Shown in pieces: positions 11,961 through 22,867 of a stretch of 64,000 nt of DNA. The notes beneath the pieces are model-generated. The model searched no databases, was not told the origin of the DNA, and was given only the letters and a program-made list of their open reading frames with translations. Source of the DNA: Heterodera schachtii (Eukaryota > Nematoda > Chromadorea > Rhabditida > Heteroderidae); contig SIJG01000093.1 of the NCBI GenBank assembly GCA_023374025.1, positions 296,760 through 360,759 of the forward strand, written 5' to 3'. Position 1 is the stretch's first letter, and every line of letters starts with the position of its first letter. The position numbers and the translations under genes are program-made.

Positions 11961-12536
11961 TCACCACTGAAGTCGCTTTACCAAGTCATTTGTCCATGCT
12001 TTGCTCGTGTAGAACGGTTGCCAATAGCACAAACAGTCGAAACGAAATGCCTGCTCAATGGCTTCGTGTGCCGTCGTCTGCACACCACCGATTGGCACCG
12101 ATGGCTTACTCATTTTTGTGTAATGGCCCCATTCACTGCACGCGACGGCACAGCAGCGGAAACGACCTAAAAGAAAATGCAAAAAATGTGCAGCAGTAGG
12201 AGGGGATGCCGTCAATCTGGAATTTTGGAAAATCGGAATTTTGTGCCGAAAAATTTCTGTAAGAACCGAAGTTTCCCATAGTGTGGAAGCCTTGCCCATG
12301 AGTTCGTAGGTTTTGTGCACTTCGTGGCCACAGCCGCCACATTTGTACAGTACCTCCAGCGCGGTGTGAGTGAATTCTGTAAATGTGGTTTTAGCGCACT
12401 TCTTCAACCCAATTAGGTAAACATTATGAACACCTTGGCAAAGGATAATTAACAGCAGAATTGTACAGACACATCCATATAAAATGGTCAACGAACCGGC
12501 ATTTTGCCCTCGTGAGACGGCATACAGTGCTAACAT
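11961..12536 (-). CDS. Small Cys-rich membrane protein, unidentified
   Basis: Two exons on the minus strand, 12536-12296 and 12166-11961, joined by a GC-AG intron (donor GCAAGG), give about 148 aa. The unspliced frame is also open, so a 198-codon read-through form is possible. The N-terminus contains one strong hydrophobic segment (LTILYGCVCTILLLIILC), a signal-anchor. Then comes KCGGCGHEVHKTYELMG, a Cys/His-rich motif. The C-terminal half runs GGVQTTAHEAIEQAF to a final KRLQW. Splicing joins the motif directly to a Cys-rich block, and the dense invariant-looking Cys, His and Trp residues suggest a conserved nematode family, but I cannot name it. The first ATG in frame is used; further 5' exons may exist. 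Confidence 0.6.
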   Translation of the reverse strand: MLALYAVSRGQNAGSLTILYGCVCTILLLIILCQGVHNVYLIGLKKCAKTTFTEFTHTALEVLYKCGGCGHEVHKTYELMGKASTLWETSVLTEIFRHKIPIFQNSRLTASPPTAAHFLHFLLGRFRCCAVACSEWGHYTKMSKPSVPIGGVQTTAHEAIEQAFRFDCLCYWQPFYTSKAWTNDLVKRLQW

Positions 12537-13700
12537 TGCATAAAGAAGGAGAGACACCGAAAGGGGGGGGGGGGAAAGTCAAAGCTAAAAGTGTCCAAAT
12601 CGATCGGTCAAATTTTAATGCCAATTTGGTGGGTAAGTTCAAAGATTGGGGCTATGTTTTACGGGTTGAAAGCAAACTGATCAAAGCAAAACCGGTCCTT
12701 TCGGTTAACCGAAGCTAAAAGTGTAATTCGACAAAATTATGACGACAAAAATTGCATATGTGCAGTTTTTGTTGAACTTGCTGATGCAATTGCACTCGAC
12801 CTTTAAAAGCAGAGGAAAGAGCAATAAAATTTAAAAAAAAAAAAAATTAAATTCAATGATAAGGAAAAATGAAAACTTTGCTGAATTTAATGGCACAAAG
12901 CAGCGAATCGGCACAGGGACAGCTCTTCTCAACCACAAACTCTCCTCTTTCCCGTGTTTTTTTTTAAATGTGAGGCCATTAAATTATTTCTAATTAAATT
13001 TTAATATAAATTAGAAAGGTAATTTATTAATTTTAATATTCATGGGTTTATTTTATACACAAAAAAAAGAGAAAAAATTCCAAAAATTTTTTTGGAAAGA
13101 ACAGACAAAAGAAAAATGAGAGGAAAATTTTGTCAAATATTTTAAGAAAATAATTTCAATAATAAAAACCTGTTTAGGCGGAAATGGTGTCAAGAAGGAA
13201 ATTAAAAAGGAAAACAATGAAAAGAACAAATTAATTTAAGCAAAGAATAAGAAAACAAAAAATAATTTACATTATTTATGATAAAAACCAATATTTTTTG
13301 AATGTAATTAAATGGCACAAATTGAAAGTTTGGAAGTGTGACAATTTGACAAAAGAACTTAATGAACAAAATATTTTTTATTTACATTAAAAAACAGTAA
13401 AATTAACAAACAATCGAAATGACAATTTTACAGTCAGATGCAAAAGTATTGCACCAAGAAACGAAAGGCCGTTTTATACAGCTTTTTTCTTGGTTAAGGC
13501 GAACTTCGAAATTGGGATTTTGCCACATGTTAGCCTATTGGGTAATAAGCTAAACAAAAGCAAAAGAAAATTGAGCCAATTTCTCTTTCTCTTTTCTTTC
13601 TTTTTTTATTTACTTGATATTATTCTCTCTTTCTTCTACCCGCTGATCATTATTTTTGTGTTTTGATCGCGTTCCATTCCCCAATTGTTTGTTTTGTTTT
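12537..13700. other. AT-rich intergenic DNA
   Basis: It holds a poly-G run near 12564-12573 and A/T-rich sequence; 12893-12970 (CAGCGAATCGGCACAGGGAC and following) recurs at 16708-16770. No coding exon is supported. Confidence 0.4.
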
Positions 13701-13905
13701 GGACGGGACTTTATTCTCGGGAAGCATTTGAGTCTCGAGAATGTCAATGGGATTCAATTAGAACCCAGTTTTCTGTCATTGCTTCTCCTCATTGTTTTGT
13801 TTTGACGGGACTCGGTTCCCGGGAAGCATTTGAGTCTCGAGAATGGCATTTGGAATTCAATTATCATCCCTTTTTCTGTCATTGTTTCTCCCCATTGTTT
13901 TGTTT
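13700..13905. repeat. Two-copy direct repeat of about 102 bp
   Basis: The block containing GGGAAGCATTTGAGTCTCGA occurs at 13720 and again at 13822. Each copy is followed by TTTCTGTCATTG..TTCTCC and preceded by TTTTGTTTTG. It lies just downstream of the Pro-rich membrane-protein gene, probably in or near its 3' region. Confidence 0.75.
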
Positions 13906-15394
13906 TGGCAATGCCAATGAATTGTCGTGGGCGTTGTGCCTTTGTTGAAACTGTTGACTGAATTTGGAGTGCATTTTGAAGGAGAAGAACATGATGATGA
14001 TGGCAATCACTGTGAAAATGGCCATCGAAGTGAAACTGAGACGGCGCGGGTGGGGAGAAAAAAGGCGGGGCAAAGGGCGCCGATGGAAATTGGCGGCGGA
14101 AGAGGAGGAGGACACGTAGTAAAACACCGTCTCTGAGAATGGCACGGGAAAAACGAATTTCAATTAAAAAATTAATAGCACTGTTTAACACTAATGCACC
14201 AATTAAAAAGATTCTCCCACCTCCCCCTGCTGCGCCGGCATTGCCACTTGGCACTGCGTGAACAGAGTGAACTTCGTGCGTTTGTGGCGGTCCGTGCACT
14301 AAATACCGTACACCAATGCCACCGGCACCGTTGGCTGGGCCAGCAAAGTGATCGTAGTACGGTGGCGGAGCGATTGTCGGAAAAGGAAGGGGCTGTTGCT
14401 GTTGTTGTTGCGATTGGTTGGCAAACGGTTGCTGATCAATCGGTGGAAGTGGCGGATTCTCAAGCGACTCGCGCAATGCTTAAACAAATTTTCTTCAGCT
14501 GGCCAACCCTTTTTAAGCCTCAATTAGTAATAATTGATGACTTTGTGCGTCTCGAACCTTCGCAGTTTTTGGCCTTTTTCAGGTGCCATCCCCCGCTTTT
14601 TTGTGTTAATTATTGCCTTTTGACCTTTGACCCCATATTAAATGAATTAACCCGTGTTGAGTCGATTCAAAAAAACTCAGTGATTGATAAAATAATTAAA
14701 TTTAATTATAAAAATTGGTGTCAATGAATTTAATTATACGATTAATATATTTAAATATAAATTAAAAAAAGAAATAATATAAAATTTTTTAAATTTTTTA
14801 CACAAATATCTTTTGTCATCTATGGGCGGAAAATGCAAAAAAGAAAAAAAGGTAAACAAAAATTAACGGCATTAAATTTCATACTAAAATTGAAAATCAA
14901 GTCTTTTATGCAGTCAATAAGTACATTTCTATAATGGATTATATTTTGTAAAATTCATTATCCATGTAAAATCCGCTTGTTAGGCCTTAAGCAAGCCGTA
15001 GAAACCATGATTTATTCAATTCTCTAATTTTATTGGTTCAAGAATACCTCTAAAGTAAATCACTGATTTTTTTGGGTCGATTAGCACCGAAATAAACTTG
15101 AAAATTTGACTCACTGAGAAAGTGACTGTCCGGCGGCGACTGTACCGCGACGGTCCCCGGGGGCGCATTGGTCGGGTAGAGACGCCCCGGGGGTACACCC
15201 GCCGCTGATGCCGACGCTTGCGGCACGAAACCTGCAGTTGACAAGTTCATTGGAAAGGGTGCCGTTACGCGTGGATGCTGATGAGGCGATCTGTTGCCGC
15301 TGTTTCGACTCTCTCCGGCGGCGATCGTCGCCGGAGCGGGAGGAAAATGATCGGCGGATTTGTGATCAAATTGAATGCTCGGGGATCTCTTCAT
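13879..15394 (-). CDS. Pro-rich single-pass membrane protein
   Basis: I link three minus-strand exons: 15394-15115, 14478-14221 and 14132-13879. Phases close, with a GTGAGT donor after 15115 and TTTAAG and CTCAG acceptors, giving about 263 aa. Residues 1-180 are Pro-, Ala- and Gln-rich and include a Q-run and PPPYYDHF, which contains a PPxY-type WW-domain ligand. A hydrophobic segment, AIFTVIAIIIMFFSF, lies near residue 225 and is followed by a short polar tail. No signal peptide is apparent, so the long N-terminal part may be cytoplasmic. The two downstream exons are well supported. The link to the 15115-15394 exon spans a 636-base intron and is inference; the frame is open upstream of the chosen ATG, so an additional 5' exon is possible. 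No family recognised. Confidence 0.5.
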
Positions 15395-15949
15395 TAAGGT
15401 GATAAATGGCAGTGAATGTAAACAAATGAGAGAAGGGGGTGAAGGAGGAGGAAAAGCCAACAAACGAAGCGAAGCTCTTTTGGAATGGTCGGTCGGTTGC
15501 CGGGGAGAAAGGCGGCAGAATTTGCGACCAAATTTTGGCACGGTAAAACAAAAAATTTGTTTAATTAATTGAATAGCACAAGTCATAGAAAATACCTATA
15601 GAGAGATTGACTTTTGGTTAGACCCAATTAAATATGGACAAAATTTTTTCCTCAACCCAATATTTTGTAAAAAAAAAAGGATGAACAAAATTAAATGGTT
15701 TATTATCAAATGAATGGAAATAATGTCAATTAAATGCAATTAATAGCTACCAACAAACTCAAACGTTTTAAATCCCAATATATTTTAAAGGTAAATTTCC
15801 ATTAATGTATTTAAAAAATAATGCTTTTTGACCTTTTCAATATTTTTTGTTCCCATTTAGTGGAAGAAATAGTAAGAAATAGTGTGTGTTTGGTGAGAGA
15901 GACATTTTCTCTTCCCAATTCTTCGCTTATAAAGACAAATAAATGCCTC
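15395..15949. other. Upstream region, open frame without assignment
   Basis: The minus-strand frame stays open to about 15586 above the chosen ATG of the Pro-rich gene. The rest is AT-rich. No supported exon. Confidence 0.3.
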
Positions 15950-16235
15950 AGCCTCCGCCGAGGGTCGTGGCGGGCCCTTGTGACCCAGCGAGAAGGGGGC
16001 GAAGGCGGGCGGGGGGCGGGCGTGCGCCGATTGGGTGTCGCGACCAAGGGCCGCGTCGACAGGGGCGGCCCGGGGGAGCCCGGGCTGTCCCGGTCGCACA
16101 ATGAGGAGAGCAACGGCTCAGGCCCGCAAGGGAGCAGGCAAAATCTCCCGCGCGGTCACAGTGGCTCCGACCGCACCCGAGAGCATCGCCAGCCAAACGC
16201 CCACCGCCAAGCTTTTTGCCGCGCTGCACAAAACA
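15950..16235. other. GC-rich island, possible exon, strand unclear
   Basis: A sharply GC-rich block in AT-rich DNA. The plus strand has an open frame with MRRATAQARKGAGKISRAVT, and the minus strand has VGVWLAMLSGAVGATVTA, which resembles a signal peptide. Neither reads into a recognised domain and I could not connect it by phase to a neighbour. It may be a 5' exon of the minus-strand Pro-rich gene or part of the plus-strand gene that ends at 18553. Confidence 0.3.
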
Positions 16236-16819
16236 AACAACACAATTTCACGGCATTTTTTTGTTTTTTGTGAATTTTGATTAGACTTATCTCATTAATG
16301 AAAAATTTTAATTAAAAACTATGTTATTGTTATTTTTCGTTGTTTATTTTTTAATTATTTCACTAAAAATTTATTTAAGTTTAATAAATAAATTTTAATT
16401 CATTTATGAATTGACAAATTATTCATAAAATATGCTTTTTTGATATATTCGTTGGACCAAGAGAAGAAATTCAGATCATCAAAAATATTTTATAGACAAA
16501 GCTTTAAATAGTATTTCATGTGCCAAATGGCAAATTCAATTAAAAAAATTTGTTTTTATTTACATTTAAAAACAGTAAATTTACAAAACAACAAAAAGAA
16601 ATGAGAATTTTAAAACATATATTTTTGCAGCAATTTCTCATTTATCTCTTTTTTCTTTCATTTTTTATTTATTTGTTCTCTATTTCTTAATATTTTTAAT
16701 GTTTTGAGAATCGGCACAGGACAACAGCTCTTATCAACCACAAATTCTCTCCTCTTTCCCGTGTTTTTTTTTGAATGTGATGTCTAGGGATGTCAATTTT
16801 ATGTAAATAGATAATTTTT

Positions 16820-17350
16820 TTCTATATTCTCCATGCTATAAATAAGGAAAAACACTCTTTTTTGTGTTTGCGTATAAACGGACTTTTATTTGCATATTTT
16901 GAGATTTTTATGCATATTTTTATTTTGGGTTTTTCTGCATATTTTTGCATATTTTGTATTTTGCGTTTTTCTGCATATTTCATGCATATTTTGCCATTTT
17001 TTGTACATATTTTCAGATTTTTTGCATATTTTGCCATTTTTCGTCAAATATTTTCCGAATTGAATATTCCTTAAGAAAAAAAATTTGATTATCCCTAAAA
17101 TTAAATCCAAATCTGAATGGATGCGCGAGTGGGTCAACAGTGAGCTTCACTGCCGAAAACCTTGAGAAATTTTTGATTTGCAATTACAAAAACAACCGAT
17201 AAAATTTATGAGGAATAAAAATTTTTTAATTATTTGCACCCCTAATTTTCAAGTTTTTTTTTTTGCATATTTGATGCATATTTGGCCATTTTATTTGAAT
17301 ATTTAGGTGCATATTTTGGTCATTTTTCGTGCATATTTTTTGCAGCCCTG
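16820..17350. repeat. GCATATTT-rich element
   Basis: Dense degenerate repetition of TGCATATTTT and TTTTGCATATT words at 16870-17040 and 17265-17345. The right edge ends CAGCCCTG, the reverse complement of a CAGGGCTG terminus common in hAT-type MITEs. I did not find a clean matching left end; short inverted words TGTCAATTTT/AAAATTGACA lie at 16792 and 17374. Confidence 0.4.
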
Positions 17351-17401
17351 TAAATAAAAACACAAAATTGACATATATAAGTAGTAAAGTAAAGTTATAG
17401 C

Positions 17402-17965
17402 TAGAGACCGACTAAAAAGGCACCAAAAATCGCGAAAAAGGCACTATAAAAGGCACGAAAAAATTGAAAAAAAGGCACGAAAATCCCGAAAAAGGCATGA
17501 AAAAAGGCATTTAAAAATTTTTTATTAAGGATTTTTAGGGAGCAAAACACGTAAAACTTAACCAAATAACTTAATTTTGGTCATTTAAATGATTATTAAA
17601 TGTTTTTCGAATAAGAAAATTTTTAAACGTAAAATTTTTTATCAAGAAAAAAATTTTGGCGATCAATTTTTGAGAAAATTTTTCGATTCTTAGGGGTATA
17701 TTTTCTGAAAATTTTTAGATCATTTTCTTAGGGTGTATTTTCCCGATCTTATTGAATTTTTCGGCAAAAACGCCAAAAAAGGCACCAAAACGGCAAAATG
17801 CCAAAAAAGGCATTTAAGGCACGAAAATCCCGAAAAAGGCAAAAAAAGGCATAATAAAAGTCAACGTAAAAGCCTCAAACCAAGTGGAAAATATGTTATT
17901 TATGCTTAATATATCGCAACTAGTGCGCAGAAAAAAAAGACATTTGCCTCAAAAGTCGGTCTCTA
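17402..17965. mobile_element. 564-bp hAT-like MITE
   Basis: The termini are inverted: TAGAGACCGACT at the left and AGTCGGTCTCTA at the right, followed inward by AAGGCAC-type words repeated many times (AAAAAGGCA) and their complement. Flanking octamers GTTATAGC (17394-17401) and GATATAGC (17966-17973) agree at 7 of 8 bases, as expected for a hAT target duplication. It carries no open frame. Confidence 0.8.
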
Positions 17966-18275
17966 GATATAGCAGATAAATTGGTCCTAATTCAGGGCTC
18001 GTATCGTCCAAGGTCGGCTTCCAAGGACGGGTATGCCGATTGAGAGGAAAATAATGATGTTGAGTGAATAGAATACTGCAATGAATCGTTATTCTTAGCA
18101 GGAAAAAAATATTTTGTACAAAATTATTTAATTTTCCATTTTCAATGCTTTCCTCAACATTTTTGATGAGAGCTTAGGAAAAGCGGAGATACAAATAATT
18201 TTATTTTTTAGAAATATTTTTTTTCATTCGAAATGCCTCTCAATTTTTCTTTTTGCATTTTCAGATGAATTTTAG

Positions 18276-18553
18276 CTGCTCGGCGTCAAGGCGCGCCTTT
18301 TCAAGGTGTTCAAATACCCCGGCCCCGAGGCGTACAACCGAATTGTGCACAAAATTCGCGACATTGCGCACCAATTCCGAGCCCAAGTAAAACAAAAAAT
18401 GGATAAGAAAATATTCAAAACCCCCGGGATTCAATCGGATTTTGTTTAATCAGCTTGTGATTTTTATGGCTTTTTCTATAATTATTTAAATTGAAGGTCG
18501 AAGAGAGTGAGGGGACGGCAAAGCCGAAAAGGGAAAAAGTGAAAAGGAATTGA
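18276..18553 (+). CDS. Last two exons of an unidentified gene
   Basis: The exon at 18276-18386 (after TTTTAG, before GTAAAA) reads LLGVKARLFKVFKYPGPEAY and continues to FRAQ. A second short exon, 18497-18553, reads VEESEGTAKPKREKVKRN and stops. Both junctions are in phase 0. The composition is that of real coding DNA inside AT-rich surroundings. I could not find the 5' exons: the 1.9 kb upstream is filled by repeats including the MITE at 17402-17965. It could be a gene remnant or the 3' end of a gene whose other exons are short or distant. Confidence 0.4.
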
Positions 18554-18870
18554 GGAAATTTTTTTATGGATTTTTCCCTTCAACAAACGACCAATTAATT
18601 AATTAACCAATCAATTGACCGAAAGGCAAAAACGGAGGCAAAACCGACAAATAAATTTCTTTCCAACGTATTTTTGCAAATTCCTTTCAAACAATAGCAA
18701 ATAGCAAGAAAATGCGTGAATTTGAAAAAATATCTTTAGAGAAAACTATTTTTTTTCTGATGAATACGCATAAAACTTTTTCAATGTGAAATTGGTGAGA
18801 TTTTTTAATAATAAAAAAGAAATGGTTGAAATATTATGCAAATGCACATGATCGTCCACCGCCGTTTCTT

Positions 18871-20193
18871 TTATTGCATTGCCTCTTTCTCCCCTTCTTC
18901 AGCGGGTGCCAATTGATCCGCTCCGTATTGGCTGAAGAAGTCCTCAATTTCATCTTTCCCCAATCTGTAGTTGTGTTTTTCGGACAAACGTTTGGCCAAT
19001 GCCTTTACCATTTTCTAAAATAAAATTTTAATTCCGTCCAACTACTTATTTATTGGCCTTTTTACCAAACATTTTCGTCACACGTTCTTCACATTCTGAC
19101 ATTTTTTGCGGAATAATTCGTCAAATTTGTTTTGTTTTCTGGTTCGGGCGTGAGAACCTTTAAAAGTGAGTGCGATTAGTAGAGACCGGATTTTTTTCTG
19201 TTTTTGGTGTTTTTTAATGAAAAATTTACGCTTAAGTCCCGCATACAATCAAAATGGGTCGACCCGTCTTCCTCGATCATTGCTTTCAGATTCTTAAGCA
19301 AAAGGGAAAATTTGAGGAATGCATCAAATCCAAGCGACTATTTTCACATTGTTTAAAAAAATTCAAATTCTTGGCGAGTTAAAAAAATCATGTATATTCA
19401 AAAAAATTTAAATTCAATGTCAGTTTCGTCTCTCATTCCAGGTCAACAATCAAAAATTAAAATAAAAAAGACATGAAAAATGCAACATAAACGAAGAAGC
19501 ACAAAAACTGATTTTTCATTATTTGCTTACCCGGGTCGCTTGTTCAATGTCGCTCTCGGACCCATCGTAATGCTGTCCAAATATTAATTCTTCTCCAATG
19601 ATGGCGGATAATCAAATTCAATTTCAAAATTCATTTCTTCTTCGTCCCCCATCAAATTGTAATGGAACCGACGTTTCGTCTAAAGTTTCAAATATTCTTT
19701 ATAATGTATGTATATGTAAATTTTTATTAGAAACCCGTATATTTGATTTTACAATAGGCATCGTAGTTTGAAAATAAAAAGTAGCAATTTGTCAAACAAA
19801 TATTTCTAAAAATTTCGTTTTTTCTCAGGTCCTAATACCAGCAAAAAAATTGACAAATTCCAAATTAAAGAAGGGCGCAAAATTCTATTTTCCAGGATTT
19901 ATAAATGGTACAAAAGCGAAAAACTTACAAAACCGGGGCCTTCTTGCGACATAAACACTTCTGTTGGTGCTTCAACAGGTGAATGGTGCGCATAAAAACA
20001 GTGAAGAGCTTCGTATGTATGGTCATCTGATTAAATTTCATGAAAAAAATAGACCATCATTCATAAAAAACTCACTCAGTACAAGAATTTCCCTTGCTGT
20101 CATTTTTTTGTCTTTTTCCTCTGCGTCGTCCGTAAGTGATGCTTTATCCTCCTTTTTGACTTCAGCAAATTTTGCTTTCTGTGGCTGCAACAT
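18871..20193 (-). CDS. Unidentified gene, probable frameshift in exon 3
   Basis: Six minus-strand exons: 20193-20076, 20026-19929, 19679-19531, 19292-19230, 19157-19101 and 19014-18871. The start reads MLQPQKAKFAEVKKEDKA. Exon 2 holds a His-rich block (YEALHCFYAHHSP). Exon 3 is acidic. The last exon reads KALAKRLSEKHNYRLGKDEI and ends in acidic residues. Exon 3 has 149 bases: its first frame stops at 19584-19586, while its last part (EELIFGQHYDG...) is coding-like in another frame and joins the next exon in phase, so one base appears to be missing near 19594-19610. This is either an assembly error or a broken gene. The exon 5 borders are the least certain. It is soluble, charged, without signal or membrane segment; family not recognised. 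Confidence 0.5.
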
Positions 20194-21183
20194 TTTAAAT
20201 CAGGCAATTCAATATCAATCAACAGAATTGTTCTGAATGGCAAAAAGCAAGTGCTATGAATAAGAAAAAAAATTTTCGTCTATAATTTTTCAATCTTTAT
20301 TTAACTTATTTTTTGAAGTTTCCCTGTAGAGTTGTTTTTCCTGTTTTGACCTTAATTCATTTATTTCTCAAGCAAATCCAACATTCTTGGCATTGTTCGA
20401 AAATTATTTTAATAGAAATTTTAAAATAATTTTCAAAAATAGTTATTTTTTAATTTTGTGTACAAAAATATTCATGTTGCACAACGGACTCAAAGCTCCT
20501 CCCTTTGTCCTTTACTATCTTACAAAAACCACTGAGCCACACATGCAAATCTTTTTTGGTATAGCAGTTCATTTCCCGGACGCCGTGACACAAAAAAGTC
20601 AGGGCAATATCTTCGAAAAGCAAGGTTTTGATTTTTTTACCAATATTTTTGGTTTTAGTCGGCTTTACGCGTCTCAACAACAGTTTAAACGTCACAGTGT
20701 TTATTAGAACGGCTAAAATAGCATGAATGTTGGATTTGGTTGACAAAGAAAAGTTATCGAGGAAATCGGATTGGAATAATAGTGAACTTCACTCCCCCCG
20801 ATTTTGAAGAATTATTTTTTTCTTCAATATTTTTTGGGCACATTTTTAAGTTATAATTAAAAATTGCCAAAAAATTTAAAAAATGTCTTGTTTATTAAAG
20901 GGTAGTTCGTGCCAGAGTCGAACACAGCTGTGCCGATCCTTTCAAACGAATATTGTATTACCAAACTAAAAGAGGAATGCAGAAATTCGATTCAATTTTT
21001 ACCGAGTTATTTTAAAATTAAAATTTATTTTTTTGTTATTTAATTTGTGTAAGTCTTTCAGATGTAACCAATTTAACCCAATTCTTTAATCCATATTTGT
21101 TTTGAACATTATAATGGTAAATTTTTAAGCTAAAATTAAAAATGGCCTCGAATTTTTAAAAAATATATATTGTTTATTAAAGG
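20194..21183. other. Repeat-rich intergenic DNA
   Basis: It contains a diverged relative of the 4743-5204 foldback: AAATCCAACATTCTTGGCAT near 20375 and the inverted ATGAATGTTGGATTTGG near 20723. A 55-bp motif containing GTGCCAGAGTCGAACACAGC at 20907 recurs at 22140. No gene is supported. Confidence 0.4.
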
Positions 21184-21191
21184 GTAGATCG

Positions 21192-22132
21192 GGTAAATAT
21201 CCATCATAGGTCCCAGATTCAAAATCGCATAAAAACACTTTTATAGGTTTTCTTAGGTGCTGAAAACGCCTAAACCGTCAAAAAAACTGCGCGGCAAAGC
21301 GTTTAAACCGGTTTTTGAACCGGTTTAAAACTCGAAAATTTGAGTGAAAAGGGAGGCACCTGACCTTTTAAAACGGTCTAAATCACACAAATTTGTTATC
21401 ATTCGAAGGCTCTTGACGAGCTAAGTCTAAAAATCAAGGAATTAAATCGAACCAATGCCATCTAGGCACTGGGACAACTGAGTCCCAGTGAAAATGGACG
21501 CTTCAGTACCAAAAAATAATAAACGGTAAATAACAATTTAAAAGCAAAATTTCGCAAAAGGGAGCATGCGAAGACGGAGCAAGTAGTGGGGCGAGACGGA
21601 GGGCGGAGGAAGACGTCTGACGAGCGCCACAGGCGGTGACTGCGGGGGCCCGAAGGGCCCCCGCCAATCAGTCAACCGCCTGCGGATCACGCGCGGACTT
21701 CTTCCGTAGCCCGTAGTCTCGCCCCACCTACTGGCCGCCGTAGTCGAGTGTGCGGCGGTTTTTTAGCGCAATAAGCTAAATTAAACTTTTATATTTGACG
21801 TTCTTTTCCCATTTTGTTGACTATTGGTTTAAAAACAGTTTTAACGATTTTGAGGACCCATAACATGCGTCGGTTCGACTTCATTCCCTGATTTTTAGAC
21901 TTAGCTCGTTAAGAGCTTTCGAATGATACCAAATTTGTTTAAAATTTTTTATTTAAAATTGATTTTTGGCTGATTTTTGAGGCAAATTTTCTGATTTAAA
22001 CCGGTTCAAAAACCGGTTTAAACGCTTTGCCGCGCAGTTTTTTTGACGGTTTAGGCGTTTTCAGCACCTAAGAAAACCTATAAAAGTGTTTTTATGCGAT
22101 TTTGAGTCTGGGACCTATGATGGATATTTTCC
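21192..22132. mobile_element. 941-bp foldback element with 8-bp TSD
   Basis: Long inverted arms of at least 140 bp begin GGTAAATATCCATC at the left and mirror as GATGGATATTTTCC at the right. They include the self-complementary word GGTTTAAACCGG-type sequence and a second arm block with TTAGACTTAGCTCGTTAAGA. The octamer GTAGATCG flanks both ends exactly (21184-21191 and 22133-22140). The insertion sits inside a repeat whose uninterrupted copy is near 20895-20945. GG termini plus an 8-bp duplication resemble Merlin-type or hAT-type non-autonomous elements; superfamily is inference. The centre carries a GC-rich hairpin. Confidence 0.85.
21575..21765. repeat. GC-rich imperfect hairpin inside foldback element
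   Basis: A nested inverted structure: GTGGGGCGAGAC pairs with GTCTCGCCCCAC, GCGGTGACTG roughly pairs with CAGTCAACCGC, and the tip is GCGGGGGCCC-GAA-GGGCCCCCGC, a perfect 10-bp stem with a 3-base loop. Its GC content stands out from the AT-rich arms. Confidence 0.7.
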
Positions 22133-22177
22133 GTAGATCGTGCCAGAGCCGAACACAGCTATGCCGAGCCTTTTAAA

Positions 22178-22262
22178 CTAGGGTTCGAGCCCCGTGGGCG
22201 GGGGTGGCTTTTCGCGGGGGCGGGGGATTGCGGGGGTCAGAGTCGCGGGGGCGGGGGTTTGC
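22178..22262. repeat. G-rich tract, possible G-quadruplex
   Basis: Repeated GCGGGGGCGGGGG words with four or more G-runs of at least four bases follow GGGTTCGAGCCCCG. No coding frame of interest. Confidence 0.5.
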
Positions 22263-22867
22263 CTTTAATTAGCTTCAAAAAATCTCACAAAAAATTAATT
22301 TTTTTTTGCATGATGTGTTTGGTTCCACATTCCTTTATTCGTTGTGTCGCCTCGATTTAATTCTTTTTGGTATAATTGCACAGATATTATCTAAAAATGA
22401 CTAAATTTCAGAGCATTCGAGATCACTAAATCAGATTTTTAACATTTTTTGCTGCACATTTCCAAAAAACATGGTGAATGTGCGAGGGGAGAGGTCCCGC
22501 CGGGAAAAATTTTTGAAAATTTGAATGCAATTCGTTAACAAATTTTGTCCAAAAAAGGACAAAAGTTTATGATCTTTGGCTAATTTTTAAGAAAAACTAG
22601 GATTTTTTGGGGGCCGGCTGTGCCGATTGGCGCCGCAAGGGGAAAATTTTTAAGACTTTATATGAATTTTGTTAGAAATTACCAATTTTTCAGAAATTTC
22701 CCTCTTTTAAATGAAAATAAGGCCCTACCCCCAAATCAGAACATTTTTTACAAATAAGAACATATAGAAAAACCCTGTATTAGTTGAAAAAAAAAATCAA
22801 AAGAAAACGTCAACCAGTGTCGAACTCATAACAAAAAGTATTGTTAATGTTGAATAAGTGTCATAAA

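Noticed and set aside
19964..20236. Plus-strand 90-codon frame
   Set aside because: Shadow of exons 1-2 of the minus-strand gene, which have proper splice sites.
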